Assembly: GCF_021147775.1 (NCBI RefSeq)
Contig: NZ_JAGTPK010000005.1
Span: 171,285 to 235,284 of the forward strand
Direction of reading: 5' to 3'
From: Pseudomonas californiensis
GTDB taxonomy: Bacteria; Pseudomonadota; Gammaproteobacteria; Pseudomonadales; Pseudomonadaceae
Length of the DNA stretch: 64,000 nt
Shown here piece after piece: positions 35,284 through 43,166 of this stretch (positions are counted from its first letter, which is position 1; each line of letters begins with the position of its first letter). The translations under genes and the position numbers were made by a program. The notes beneath the pieces are model-generated. The model was not told the DNA's origin. It saw only the letters and a list, made by a program, of their open reading frames with translations, and searched no databases.

Positions 35284-36393
35284 ATGCTGTCTCGGTTGGT
35301 TCGCCTGTGTCTGTCCATTGTTCTGAGTGTAAATGCCGTCAATGCAGTGGCCGAAACCTGGCCCGGCGAGCAGTGGTCGGTTCGGGCTGTCACTGGCTCG
35401 GCGGCGCTTGATGCGCTTGAAAGTTACGCCTTCAGCCCGCGTGACGAGGCGACCCGCAAAGGTGTGCGCACCGACGCGTTGCTGGTAATCAAGGACGGCG
35501 AGATTGTTTACGAACGCTATGCCGGAGTGACCACTGCACAGACCCCACACCTCACGTGGTCGATCAGCAAAAGCATCATGGCGACGGTGTTGGGCGTAGC
35601 GTTCGGCGAAGGGCGCTTTCAACTCGCCGACCCGGTGGCCAGATTTTATCCGCCGTTCCAGGCGCACCCGGACATCGCCATCAAGGACCTGATGCACTGG
35701 GCGTCAGGCCTGGACTGGCAAGAAGACTACGAATACGCGCCGCTCAATTCTTCTGTGGTCGCCATGCTCTACACCCGAGGTCGCGAAGACATGGCGCGTT
35801 TTACCGCCAGTTTCAAGGCGATAAAAGCGCCTGGCACTGCGTATCTGTACTCCAGTGGCGACAGCAACGTATTGGCTGCCGCATTGAAAACCATGGTCGG
35901 CGACAAGGCCTATGCGGGTTACCCGTGGGCTGCGCTGTTTGACCCGCTCGGTATCCGCAGTGCCGTCTGGGAAACCGACGGCGGGGGCACCTTTGTCGGC
36001 TCGTCTTACGCCTACATGACCGCCCGGGACCTGGCGCGTATCGGCCTGCTCATGCAGCGGGGTGGACGTTGGCAGGATCGACAACTGCTCGACAAGACGT
36101 GGATGGATTTTGTGCTGACGCCTTTCAACGGCGAGCAAGTAAACGCCCAGGTGGAAATCCCCGGTGGGCAATGGTGGCTCAATCGCGCTGCGCAGGGGCA
36201 GATCAGACCTTGGCCGGACGCGCCCCCCGACACTTTCGCTGCTCTTGGGCATTGGGGGCAGGCGTTGTATGTGATCCCGAGTCAGCGACTGGTCATCGTG
36301 CGTTACGCCGACGACCGCGACGGCAGTTATGACCACGACCAATTGCTCAAGCAGGTACAGGCCGCATTCGGCAACAAAGGAGGTGTGCAATGA
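35284..36393 (+). CDS. Exported serine hydrolase of the beta-lactamase (class C-like) family
   Basis: A 369-residue protein with a Sec signal (LVRLCLSIVLSVNAVNAVAE). It has the three active-site motifs of the serine beta-lactamase/esterase superfamily: SISK (S-x-x-K, about residue 98), YSSGDSN (Y-x-S/N type, about 196) and GHWGQ (H-x-G in place of KTG, about 320). Substrates in this family range from peptides to esters and 6-aminohexanoate dimers, so none is assigned. It overlaps the next gene by 4 bases, making a two-gene unit. Confidence 0.85.
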   Translation: MLSRLVRLCLSIVLSVNAVNAVAETWPGEQWSVRAVTGSAALDALESYAFSPRDEATRKGVRTDALLVIKDGEIVYERYAGVTTAQTPHLTWSISKSIMATVLGVAFGEGRFQLADPVARFYPPFQAHPDIAIKDLMHWASGLDWQEDYEYAPLNSSVVAMLYTRGREDMARFTASFKAIKAPGTAYLYSSGDSNVLAAALKTMVGDKAYAGYPWAALFDPLGIRSAVWETDGGGTFVGSSYAYMTARDLARIGLLMQRGGRWQDRQLLDKTWMDFVLTPFNGEQVNAQVEIPGGQWWLNRAAQGQIRPWPDAPPDTFAALGHWGQALYVIPSQRLVIVRYADDRDGSYDHDQLLKQVQAAFGNKGGVQ

Positions 36394-36728
36394 GCAATCG
36401 CCGAATGTTCATAGTGCGGCGCCCCTTCAGCAGTCTGTTGTTGCTGATACTCCTCGCACTGGCGTTGCTGGGCTGGCAATACCGAGTCGCCCTGCAGGCT
36501 TTCCCTACGATCATCAGCGCCTACACGGCCAAGGAATATTGCTCGTGTCGCTACGTAATGAACAATCCTCAGGGTTATTGTGAGGCTTACGTCAAACAGT
36601 ACGTACCCAGTAACCTGGTCGACGACAGCAATGAAAAACGCGTGGTAGCCAGCGGTCTTGGGCGCACCAGCAGTGCAGTCTGGCAAGGCGCCCGTCAGGG
36701 CTGCCGTCTGTTGTCACCGCTGCCGTGA
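36390..36728 (+). CDS. Small single-pass membrane protein coupled to the serine hydrolase
   Basis: A 112-residue protein with a basic N-terminus and one membrane segment (about 13-29), then a periplasmic domain with a CSC pair (YCSCRYVMNN), a third Cys in GYCEAY and a fourth near the C-terminus (GCRLLS), likely two disulfides. The start overlaps the hydrolase stop (ATGA). The tight coupling suggests it works with the hydrolase. No named family recognised. Confidence 0.72.
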   Translation: MSNRRMFIVRRPFSSLLLLILLALALLGWQYRVALQAFPTIISAYTAKEYCSCRYVMNNPQGYCEAYVKQYVPSNLVDDSNEKRVVASGLGRTSSAVWQGARQGCRLLSPLP

Positions 36729-36808
36729 AATTCCAGTCCGAACGTAGCGGTTTGCCAGCGGTCTGACAGGCGGATAAGGTGGCCGTCAATTGTTCGTCTG
36801 GAGTCTGC

Positions 36809-37390
36809 ATGCTCAACACAACTCGCCTGCTGCTGGTCATGCTGGCCGCAGTGGCGTTACCTGCCCACGCGAACTGGTACCTGGATAACGAATCGTCGCG
36901 ACTGTCGTTCATTTCCACCAAAAATGCCGACGTTGCCGAAGTGCACCGCTTTCTTGTCTTGCGTGGCAAAGTCGACAGCAAAGGCCTGGCCAATGTGGAA
37001 GTGGAGCTGGAGTCTGTCAGCACAGGGATCGCTTTGCGTGACGAGCGTCTTCGTGACCAGGTCTTTCAAATCCGTAAATTCCCCGAAGCGCAGATCACCG
37101 CGCAACTCGACATGCGGCCGATCAACGCCCTGGCGCCGGGTGCACAGCTTGAACTGCGCCTGCCACTGACGGTGAGCCTGCGAGGCAAGACGCACACCTA
37201 TAACGCCGAATTGCTGGCCACGCGTCTCGACGAGCGGCGGTTTCAGGTGGTGACGCTCGAACCGTTGGTGGTGCATGCCCAAGACTTTGATCTGGTTCCA
37301 GATTTCAACGCCTTGCGCAGCGCCTCGGGGTTGTCGGCCATCAGCCTTTCGGTCCCGGTCGGGGCTGTCCTGATCTTCACGGCGCGCTGA
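36809..37390 (+). CDS. YceI-family periplasmic lipocalin-like protein
   Basis: A 193-residue protein. The start MLNTTRLLLVMLAAVALPAHA gives a clean signal peptide with AHA cleavage, preferred over a GTG ten codons upstream. The mature part begins WYLDNESSRLSFISTKN and includes DMRPINALAPGAQLELRLPLTVSLRGKTHTYNAEL, as in YceI proteins that bind isoprenoid or amphiphilic molecules in a beta-barrel. Single gene; the phospholipase D gene begins one base after its stop, so the two may be co-transcribed. Confidence 0.87.
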   Translation: MLNTTRLLLVMLAAVALPAHANWYLDNESSRLSFISTKNADVAEVHRFLVLRGKVDSKGLANVEVELESVSTGIALRDERLRDQVFQIRKFPEAQITAQLDMRPINALAPGAQLELRLPLTVSLRGKTHTYNAELLATRLDERRFQVVTLEPLVVHAQDFDLVPDFNALRSASGLSAISLSVPVGAVLIFTAR

Positions 37391-37391
37391 T

Positions 37392-38549
37392 ATGAACGGT
37401 GCGATCTTTCCGTGGCGTGAAAACAACCAGTTTCAATTACTGATCGATGGTCCAGCGTTTTTCCCCCGCATGATTGCCGCGATAGACCGCGCCGAGCAGC
37501 AGGTGGATCTGGAGTTGTACCTGGTCGAGGCCGGTGCCTGCGCCGATGCGATTGTGCGTGCGCTGGTCGAGGCTGGCCGGCGGGGAGTGATCGTTCGCTG
37601 CCTGTTTGACGATTTCGGTTCCAAAGCCTTCGATGCCGGGCTGCGTAAACAGCTGACCGATGCCGGAGTGATTCTGCGCTTCTACAACCCGATCCATTGG
37701 CGGCGGGGCATCCGTAATTTCTACCGCGATCACCGCAAGCTGCTGGTGGTTGACAAGGCTTATGCCGTGGTCGGCGGCACCGGTGTGACCGATGAATTCT
37801 GGGAACCGGACAAAGAGGTCAGTCAGTGGCATGAGGTGATGGTCGAGATCACCGGCCCGCTGGTGATCGACTGGCAGGCATTGTTCGACCGGCAGTTTCA
37901 TGCAAACGCCCGACGTTTCGCCTGGCGGCCTGCAGAAAATTTTGGTCTCACGCACCTGCCCAAGGTTCCGGTTTCAGGCGACGGACTGGGGCGCGTGGCC
38001 TATGCCGACTCCCGCCAGCATCGTGACATTCTGCAATCGCTGGTACGCGCGCTGAATAGCGGTCAGCAACGCATCTGGTTGGCAACGCCGTATTTTCTGC
38101 CGACCTGGAAAGTGCGTCGCTCCCTGCGCAGGGCGGCGGCGCGTGGCGTTGATGTACGCCTGCTGCTGACAGGCCCGCGCACCGATCACCCCTCGGTACG
38201 GTATGCCGGCCACCGTTACTACCCGCGGCTGCTGCGCGCAGGGGTGAAGATCTTCGAATATCAACCGTGTTTCCTGCACCTGAAAATGGTGCTGATCGAC
38301 GATTGGGTGAGCATCGGCTCGTGCAACTTCGACCACTGGAATCTGCGCTTCAATCTTGAAGCGAACCTGGAAGCCATCGACCCTGGGCTGACCCGCGATG
38401 TGGTTGCCAGTTTCGACAAGGATTTCGCCTTGAGCAGCGAGGTCACCCTCGCAGACTGGAAGGCGCGGCCCTTGTGGCGGCGCGTCAAGCAGCGGGTGTG
38501 GGGCTGGATTGATCGGTTGGTGGTCAACTTGCTCGATCAGCGTAACTGA
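37392..38549 (+). CDS. Cardiolipin synthase-type phospholipase D (ClsB-like)
   Basis: A 385-residue PLD-superfamily enzyme with both HKD motifs: HRKLLVVD followed by GGTG (about residue 113), and HLKMVLID followed by SIGSCNFD (about 295). It lacks the N-terminal membrane segments of ClsA, which fits the ClsB-type soluble or peripheral cardiolipin/phosphatidylglycerol synthases. It transfers phosphatidyl groups in the inner membrane. It follows a YceI gene with one base between stop and start. It is the last core-like gene before the hrp-box region. Confidence 0.88.
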   Translation: MNGAIFPWRENNQFQLLIDGPAFFPRMIAAIDRAEQQVDLELYLVEAGACADAIVRALVEAGRRGVIVRCLFDDFGSKAFDAGLRKQLTDAGVILRFYNPIHWRRGIRNFYRDHRKLLVVDKAYAVVGGTGVTDEFWEPDKEVSQWHEVMVEITGPLVIDWQALFDRQFHANARRFAWRPAENFGLTHLPKVPVSGDGLGRVAYADSRQHRDILQSLVRALNSGQQRIWLATPYFLPTWKVRRSLRRAAARGVDVRLLLTGPRTDHPSVRYAGHRYYPRLLRAGVKIFEYQPCFLHLKMVLIDDWVSIGSCNFDHWNLRFNLEANLEAIDPGLTRDVVASFDKDFALSSEVTLADWKARPLWRRVKQRVWGWIDRLVVNLLDQRN

Positions 38550-38674
38550 GGTGCGGCAGAGCGGATGGGCCGCGGCCCGAAAAGGCAGGATGAGTGTAGG
38601 GCCCAGCATTTTCATGCAGGGTCAGGCATCGGTCGGTGCGTTTCGATGGCAGCGCTGTCCAAACCACGGCGCAT

Positions 38675-38702
38675 GGAACCGAAACACCACGGCGCCCACT
38701 CA
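38675..38702 (+). promoter_or_regulatory. hrp box (HrpL-dependent promoter)
   Basis: GGAACC (38675-38680) - N15 - CCACTCA (38696-38702) is an exact match to the P. syringae consensus GGAACC-N15/16-CCACNNA. It faces the 1361-residue gene and lies 243 bases from its ATG. HrpL is the ECF sigma factor of the type III secretion regulon. Confidence 0.85.
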
Positions 38703-38853
38703 CCTGCGAGAGGCATCCGAAATGGCGACGTCACGTAGGCCGCTTCACTGCATCACTTCTACCGAATGGAGCCATCACGCCACCCAGGCTCCATGCCCTT
38801 GAATCGTTCATGCGCACTCGGCGCCCTGGTTTCAGGTGACCAGGTTTAACGCT

Positions 38854-38872
38854 ACACACACACACACACACA
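38854..38872 (+). repeat. AC dinucleotide microsatellite in the effector leader
   Basis: Nine and a half AC units in a row, 73 bases before the start codon and about 150 bases after the hrp box. Such a run is rare in a GC-rich Pseudomonas genome and may slip in length. Confidence 0.9.
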
Positions 38873-38945
38873 ACGCACAGTCGATTATTACCGCCCACTT
38901 GTATTTATCTGTCGAAACCCATCATTGAGTTAATGGAAGACTCTT

Positions 38946-41900
38946 ATGACGTTGAGAATCAATACACCGGTACCTGCTCGCCCTGCGTTTGTCGAACCCG
39001 AATCAACTCCCCGGCCTGCTACCGTCCAGGCTCCGCCCACGCAGCCCGTTTCGCGATCTGTCGCTAACCCCAATGCGCCGAAATCCAGCCCCGGTGTCCA
39101 GCACGCTCATGGGTTGAGAGCGCGTATTGCCGGTAAGGCTTCTGAACGCCAGACTGTCTTCACATTTGGCATACCGGGCACGGGCCGCACCATCAACCGG
39201 CCGTTGCGCACCGGGCTTGATGAGACTGCGCAACCTAGCGCTGGCAATCAGGGCGAAGATGCGTTGCTGGCAGAGGCTGACACGTTAATGGCTCTGGCTG
39301 AGTCAGCCCTCGCCAGTCTCACCGCCACGCCGGTTGATCAGTGGGAGCGTCCGGCTCCGTCAACGGCCCGGCGAATGGCGAGCAAGGTCATGCCCTGGTT
39401 GAAGCCGGATCCTCTGCGCAGCCTGCTTGCCTCGGACGACAAATCGAAGTCGACCCAGACACAGCCCCCTCACGACCCTCAAGCCATCGCGGCGGCGGCG
39501 GCCGAATTGAGCGCCCGACTGGATCACCTGTCTGATGCGGTCGATGTAGCGATCAGAAAGCGCGCGCAGGCCCACGAACATCTGGATTCACTGCGCCAGA
39601 CCCAGCCTGCGCCTGCTGCTGATCGGGTTGATCAGGCTCAGGCGCGCGCTCAATTGGCCGACAGCGAGGCCGAACTGGCCAACCGGCAATTGCGTGAACT
39701 GCTGCAGGGCACCGACCTTTTGCGCCTCGGTGCACTCAGTGAGGGGCACGATCAGATTCAGCAGAAGGCCGAATTCTCCGGGCAATGGCTGGGCGAGCTG
39801 CGAGGGTTGATAGAAGCGGTCGACGTCAGGTTCGCTGATCGGCGTGACGCCCTCGGTGTCGAACTCAAACTGAAGGCGGCCGAGACGCGTGCGTTGATTT
39901 CTCTCGACCATGATATGACCGTCGCCGAGCGTACGCTCGCTCACGCTGATAGCCGACTGGCAACGTTGCGTGCCCAGCTTCGCGAAACTCCAGAAGGTTC
40001 TGCTGAAGCGGATGCAGTGAATGCCACGATTGAACGCGGGTTCGAAGAACGGTCGCGGGCGATGGAGATACATCAGGATCTGGTTCAGCGACTGGTGCGA
40101 GTCGATGCCGATATGGCTCGGCTCAATGAAGCGCTGGGGGCGCTTCACCAGCGTATTGCTGTCGATACTGACAAGCGCTTTGCCTTGAATGACACCCGGC
40201 AAAAATTGCCGCCGTCTGCGTCCCAGACCCAACCTCCAGACGCTGATGCTGCCGAGCGGGTAGACAAGGCCGCTTTGAAGACTGTTCGCGAGCGCTTCCT
40301 TGCCCGCCAGATCCAGGCATCGAATGCGTTTGCGCCGCACGGTATGCAGGAAATACAACCGGCCCTCATGCGCATTACTGCTCGCCTCGACGGGAAACCT
40401 GCGCCCACTCCGTTGCCAGCGTTCGCTGTGATTGAATCGGTGACGTCTGCGCTGGCCGACGTAACCGGCAACAACGCAGAACGTGCCAGGCGCGTACTCG
40501 ACGCTCTCAACCAGTACCCCATCGAGCACTGGCCGCGCGTTGCCGATGATCTGAGAAAATCCGTCAGGACTCGCCCTTCAGGCTCTGCAAATCTGCAGCA
40601 GGATATCCTCGACTTTTGCCGACAAATGGCCGATGTACCGCGTGGCATAGAGATGCTGCACGTGCTGTCCGGCGACGGCAACGAGCCGGTTGCGGCGGCC
40701 AAGGCGCTGAATTTACGGGTGTTCTGGAATGCTGATCAGGCGCAACAGAGCGAGCCGGACGAGGCCGTCAAGGGATGGCTGCAAACCGCCAGGCACGTGG
40801 CGCGAAACAAGCTGGCGGGCGATGAGACGCCAGTCGACGACGTCGACAATGCCGCCTTCAATGCCGTGCGCAACGGCTACCTCAGCAACGCCCCCAGCAC
40901 GCTCTATGATCAGCACAACGCGCGGCTCAAAAAGGCGACGGTCGAATGGGTCATGCGTGCAGCCGCGGCCGATGCCCCCACGCCAACAACGGCACCTACT
41001 GTTGATAAAACCTCGTTGTCGCGCAGGCTGATTCCGACGCTGAACAAAACGCCCTTTGCCAAATCGACGTTGAACCGTGCTTATTCGGTGGGGGAGAGCA
41101 TGGGTATACAGTCGCCGAGGCGGCAAGTCGACATGGTCATCTCGCGGCGGATCGGCCTGTTGGACGCACACTTGAAAACATGCCGCGTCGCTTCAGAGTT
41201 TCAAACCGAGGTTGCGGCGGCCCAGGCCATGCTCGATCACCTGAAATCGCTGGAGAAAAAGGGTAACCACCTGTCACAGACGAACTTGCGAAAACGTGAC
41301 GGCAAGACGATTCAGAGTCTACTGAAGGCACGCGTCAAACAGCAGCGCTTGTCGCAGATGTGGGACAAGCCGACCGACGCCGGTGGCCGGCGCGAAGTCA
41401 ACCTGCTGCCGAAAGCGGAATCTGTCACCCTGCCGCCGTTTTATACGGAGTTGACCAACGGCAGGCTCACAGCCTACGAAGCAGTCAATCGTATCGATGA
41501 ACACTTGCGCGAGGTGTTGCCGCCCGCGCTGATGCCCGCTGCGCCCGTTGACGACTTGCTGACAGACGATCTGGAGGCGGCGATAAAACTGCTCAAGAAC
41601 CGCCACCTGAACGATAAAAGCGACATCGTCACATTATTCAAACCGGCCATTCTTGAAAGTCGCCTGCGTGACCGCTGGCGTCTGGGAGGTGGGGGTACTC
41701 TGGGGCTGGGTGTTCCTTCGTTGCCTTATGGTTCTATATCGCCGATTGCTTCACCGATCTTCTCGGTAGAAAAGTCGCGCAGTGACGAAGCGTTCGCCCA
41801 GTTGTTCATGCCCATCCTGGGTATGGAAATGTCGTTCGGCAAGGCACGCACCGATGCCGCCGAAGCCACGGTCGGTGTTGCCGTCGGCCCGCAAGTGGCG

Positions 41901-43031
41901 CCTGGGGTGTCACTGCAAGGTGCGCTGACGACACGCTTTACCGCGCAGGAGACAAAGACCAGCTCGACACTGATGCGGTTTTTCCGGACACGCCACAAAG
42001 ACGATGAAATGCGCGGCAACATGGTCAATGCGCTGGACAGCATGGTGCGTTGGGACCTGATCAAGCCAGAGAGAGGGCGCGATTACGCGGGACCTCTGGA
42101 GTCGATACTGGCGCGTAACCCAGAGGTGTCCATCAGCCAGATCGATGCCAAAAGCAACACCCGAACGCTGGCAGGACGTCTGGCTTTTCGGTCCCCGGCT
42201 TCACGTTTTGTCGACGGTAACAGTGGCGCTGGGCAGAACATCACGGCGGAGCCTTCGGTATACGTCGAAGCGGACCGGATCACTGAACAGCGCACAGAGA
42301 AGGGTGGGTTCATCAGTGTGGTGGGTAACAGGGCGAGCACCGCTCAACAACGAGCCGGGATCAGCGCCAACCTCAATGTGTCGCCAATCGCCAGTGGAGC
42401 AGTGCCGGCCAAAAACGGGCATCACGGTGTGCAAGGGCAGGGGTTGGGGCTGCAACTCGGCGCTTCCCGCGACCTGGCGTGGGCGCTTGAAAAAAATGAG
42501 ATTTCCCCTTTCCTGATCGGTGACAAGCAGGATGCAGACCTTGATCGGCACTATTCCACGCCGCGCGACATGCTGGCCGAGATCAATGCCAACCGCGATG
42601 TATGGCTGATGCGTTGCATCGAGACACTGGAACCGGACGAATCCGGTACCAAGCACACGCCTGACAACCGTCTGCGTGCCGCCACGCTTCTGGAAACGTT
42701 TGAAAATGATATCAAGCGCTTGGGGAAGGAGAGCAAGTACTGCCAGTACAACGTCAACTACTCAATGAAAGGCCGAGCAGGCGCCGAGATCGATGGCTAT
42801 CGCAGTATTCAGGCGCTGGCGTTGAAGCACGGCGACTCGCAACGCGCCGAAGAGGCCCAGCGCGCTATCGACGACATCATGCTGATGCGCGAAACCTGGC
42901 GGCCTCTGGTGTTGATCGTTCGTGAGCGTGCCAGAGACTCTACGCTGAAAGGCTGGCGCAGCCTGGTGCGGTGGCAGAAGCTTTCGAATGTGGATGGACA
43001 GCGGACGGCGGCACAGTTTCCTCCGGCTTGA
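38946..43031 (+). CDS. Large hrp-box-controlled protein, candidate type III effector
   Basis: A 1361-residue protein with no signal peptide. The N-terminus is Pro/Ser/Thr-rich, with no acidic residue among the first 12 and Leu at position 3, as in many Hop effectors, although Ile at position 5 breaks one of the usual rules. Residues about 80-420 are helical with heptads; 420-900 is mixed helical. About 914-1180 is glycine-rich with alternating polar and hydrophobic residues (GGGGTLGLGV, TVGVAVGPQVAPGVSLQGAL, LGLQLGASRDLAWAL), which looks like beta-strands. The end is helical. This layout recalls the AvrE/HopR-type giants, but no sequence identity is claimed and no WxxxE motif was found. Control by HrpL is supported by the hrp box upstream. 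No chaperone gene is adjacent. Confidence 0.7.
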   Translation: MTLRINTPVPARPAFVEPESTPRPATVQAPPTQPVSRSVANPNAPKSSPGVQHAHGLRARIAGKASERQTVFTFGIPGTGRTINRPLRTGLDETAQPSAGNQGEDALLAEADTLMALAESALASLTATPVDQWERPAPSTARRMASKVMPWLKPDPLRSLLASDDKSKSTQTQPPHDPQAIAAAAAELSARLDHLSDAVDVAIRKRAQAHEHLDSLRQTQPAPAADRVDQAQARAQLADSEAELANRQLRELLQGTDLLRLGALSEGHDQIQQKAEFSGQWLGELRGLIEAVDVRFADRRDALGVELKLKAAETRALISLDHDMTVAERTLAHADSRLATLRAQLRETPEGSAEADAVNATIERGFEERSRAMEIHQDLVQRLVRVDADMARLNEALGALHQRIAVDTDKRFALNDTRQKLPPSASQTQPPDADAAERVDKAALKTVRERFLARQIQASNAFAPHGMQEIQPALMRITARLDGKPAPTPLPAFAVIESVTSALADVTGNNAERARRVLDALNQYPIEHWPRVADDLRKSVRTRPSGSANLQQDILDFCRQMADVPRGIEMLHVLSGDGNEPVAAAKALNLRVFWNADQAQQSEPDEAVKGWLQTARHVARNKLAGDETPVDDVDNAAFNAVRNGYLSNAPSTLYDQHNARLKKATVEWVMRAAAADAPTPTTAPTVDKTSLSRRLIPTLNKTPFAKSTLNRAYSVGESMGIQSPRRQVDMVISRRIGLLDAHLKTCRVASEFQTEVAAAQAMLDHLKSLEKKGNHLSQTNLRKRDGKTIQSLLKARVKQQRLSQMWDKPTDAGGRREVNLLPKAESVTLPPFYTELTNGRLTAYEAVNRIDEHLREVLPPALMPAAPVDDLLTDDLEAAIKLLKNRHLNDKSDIVTLFKPAILESRLRDRWRLGGGGTLGLGVPSLPYGSISPIASPIFSVEKSRSDEAFAQLFMPILGMEMSFGKARTDAAEATVGVAVGPQVAPGVSLQGALTTRFTAQETKTSSTLMRFFRTRHKDDEMRGNMVNALDSMVRWDLIKPERGRDYAGPLESILARNPEVSISQIDAKSNTRTLAGRLAFRSPASRFVDGNSGAGQNITAEPSVYVEADRITEQRTEKGGFISVVGNRASTAQQRAGISANLNVSPIASGAVPAKNGHHGVQGQGLGLQLGASRDLAWALEKNEISPFLIGDKQDADLDRHYSTPRDMLAEINANRDVWLMRCIETLEPDESGTKHTPDNRLRAATLLETFENDIKRLGKESKYCQYNVNYSMKGRAGAEIDGYRSIQALALKHGDSQRAEEAQRAIDDIMLMRETWRPLVLIVRERARDSTLKGWRSLVRWQKLSNVDGQRTAAQFPPA

Positions 43032-43115
43032 GCGCAGCAGATCGCCCTGCGGGTTTGGTCCCATGAACACAGAGGCAGGGTAACGGGCGATTGTGGCGGC
43101 TGCCTTTTGTCTCCC

Positions 43116-43147
43116 CAATGCCAGACGTTGGTTCACGTTTGGCATTG
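43116..43147. terminator. Long hairpin between the effector and the Tc locus
   Basis: CAATGCCAGACGT (43116-43128) pairs with ACGTTTGGCATTG (43135-43147), one G-T wobble, 6-base loop. It lies 84 bases after the effector stop and just after the stop of the convergent tccC. It lacks a T-run, so it is either a factor-assisted terminator or another structural element. Confidence 0.45.
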
Positions 43148-43166
43148 AGGTACGTGGGATTTGCGG

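Larger units (their letters stand above)
38550..38945. other. 396-base leader region with hrp box and AC repeat
   Basis: No gene is supported here. It holds the end of the cls-like transcript, a HrpL-type promoter, an AC dinucleotide run and the ribosome binding site (GGAAGA) of the large protein that follows. An in-frame TAA at 38931 excludes a longer N-terminus for that protein. Confidence 0.6.

Noticed and set aside
34756..35697. 313-residue minus-strand frame running into the serine hydrolase gene
   Set aside because: It overlaps over 400 bases of a well-supported hydrolase and has no domain; treated as repeat-derived.
38567..38578. GGGCCGCGGCCC palindrome after the cls-like gene considered as a terminator
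   Set aside because: No loop of normal size and no T-run; likely chance in GC-rich DNA.
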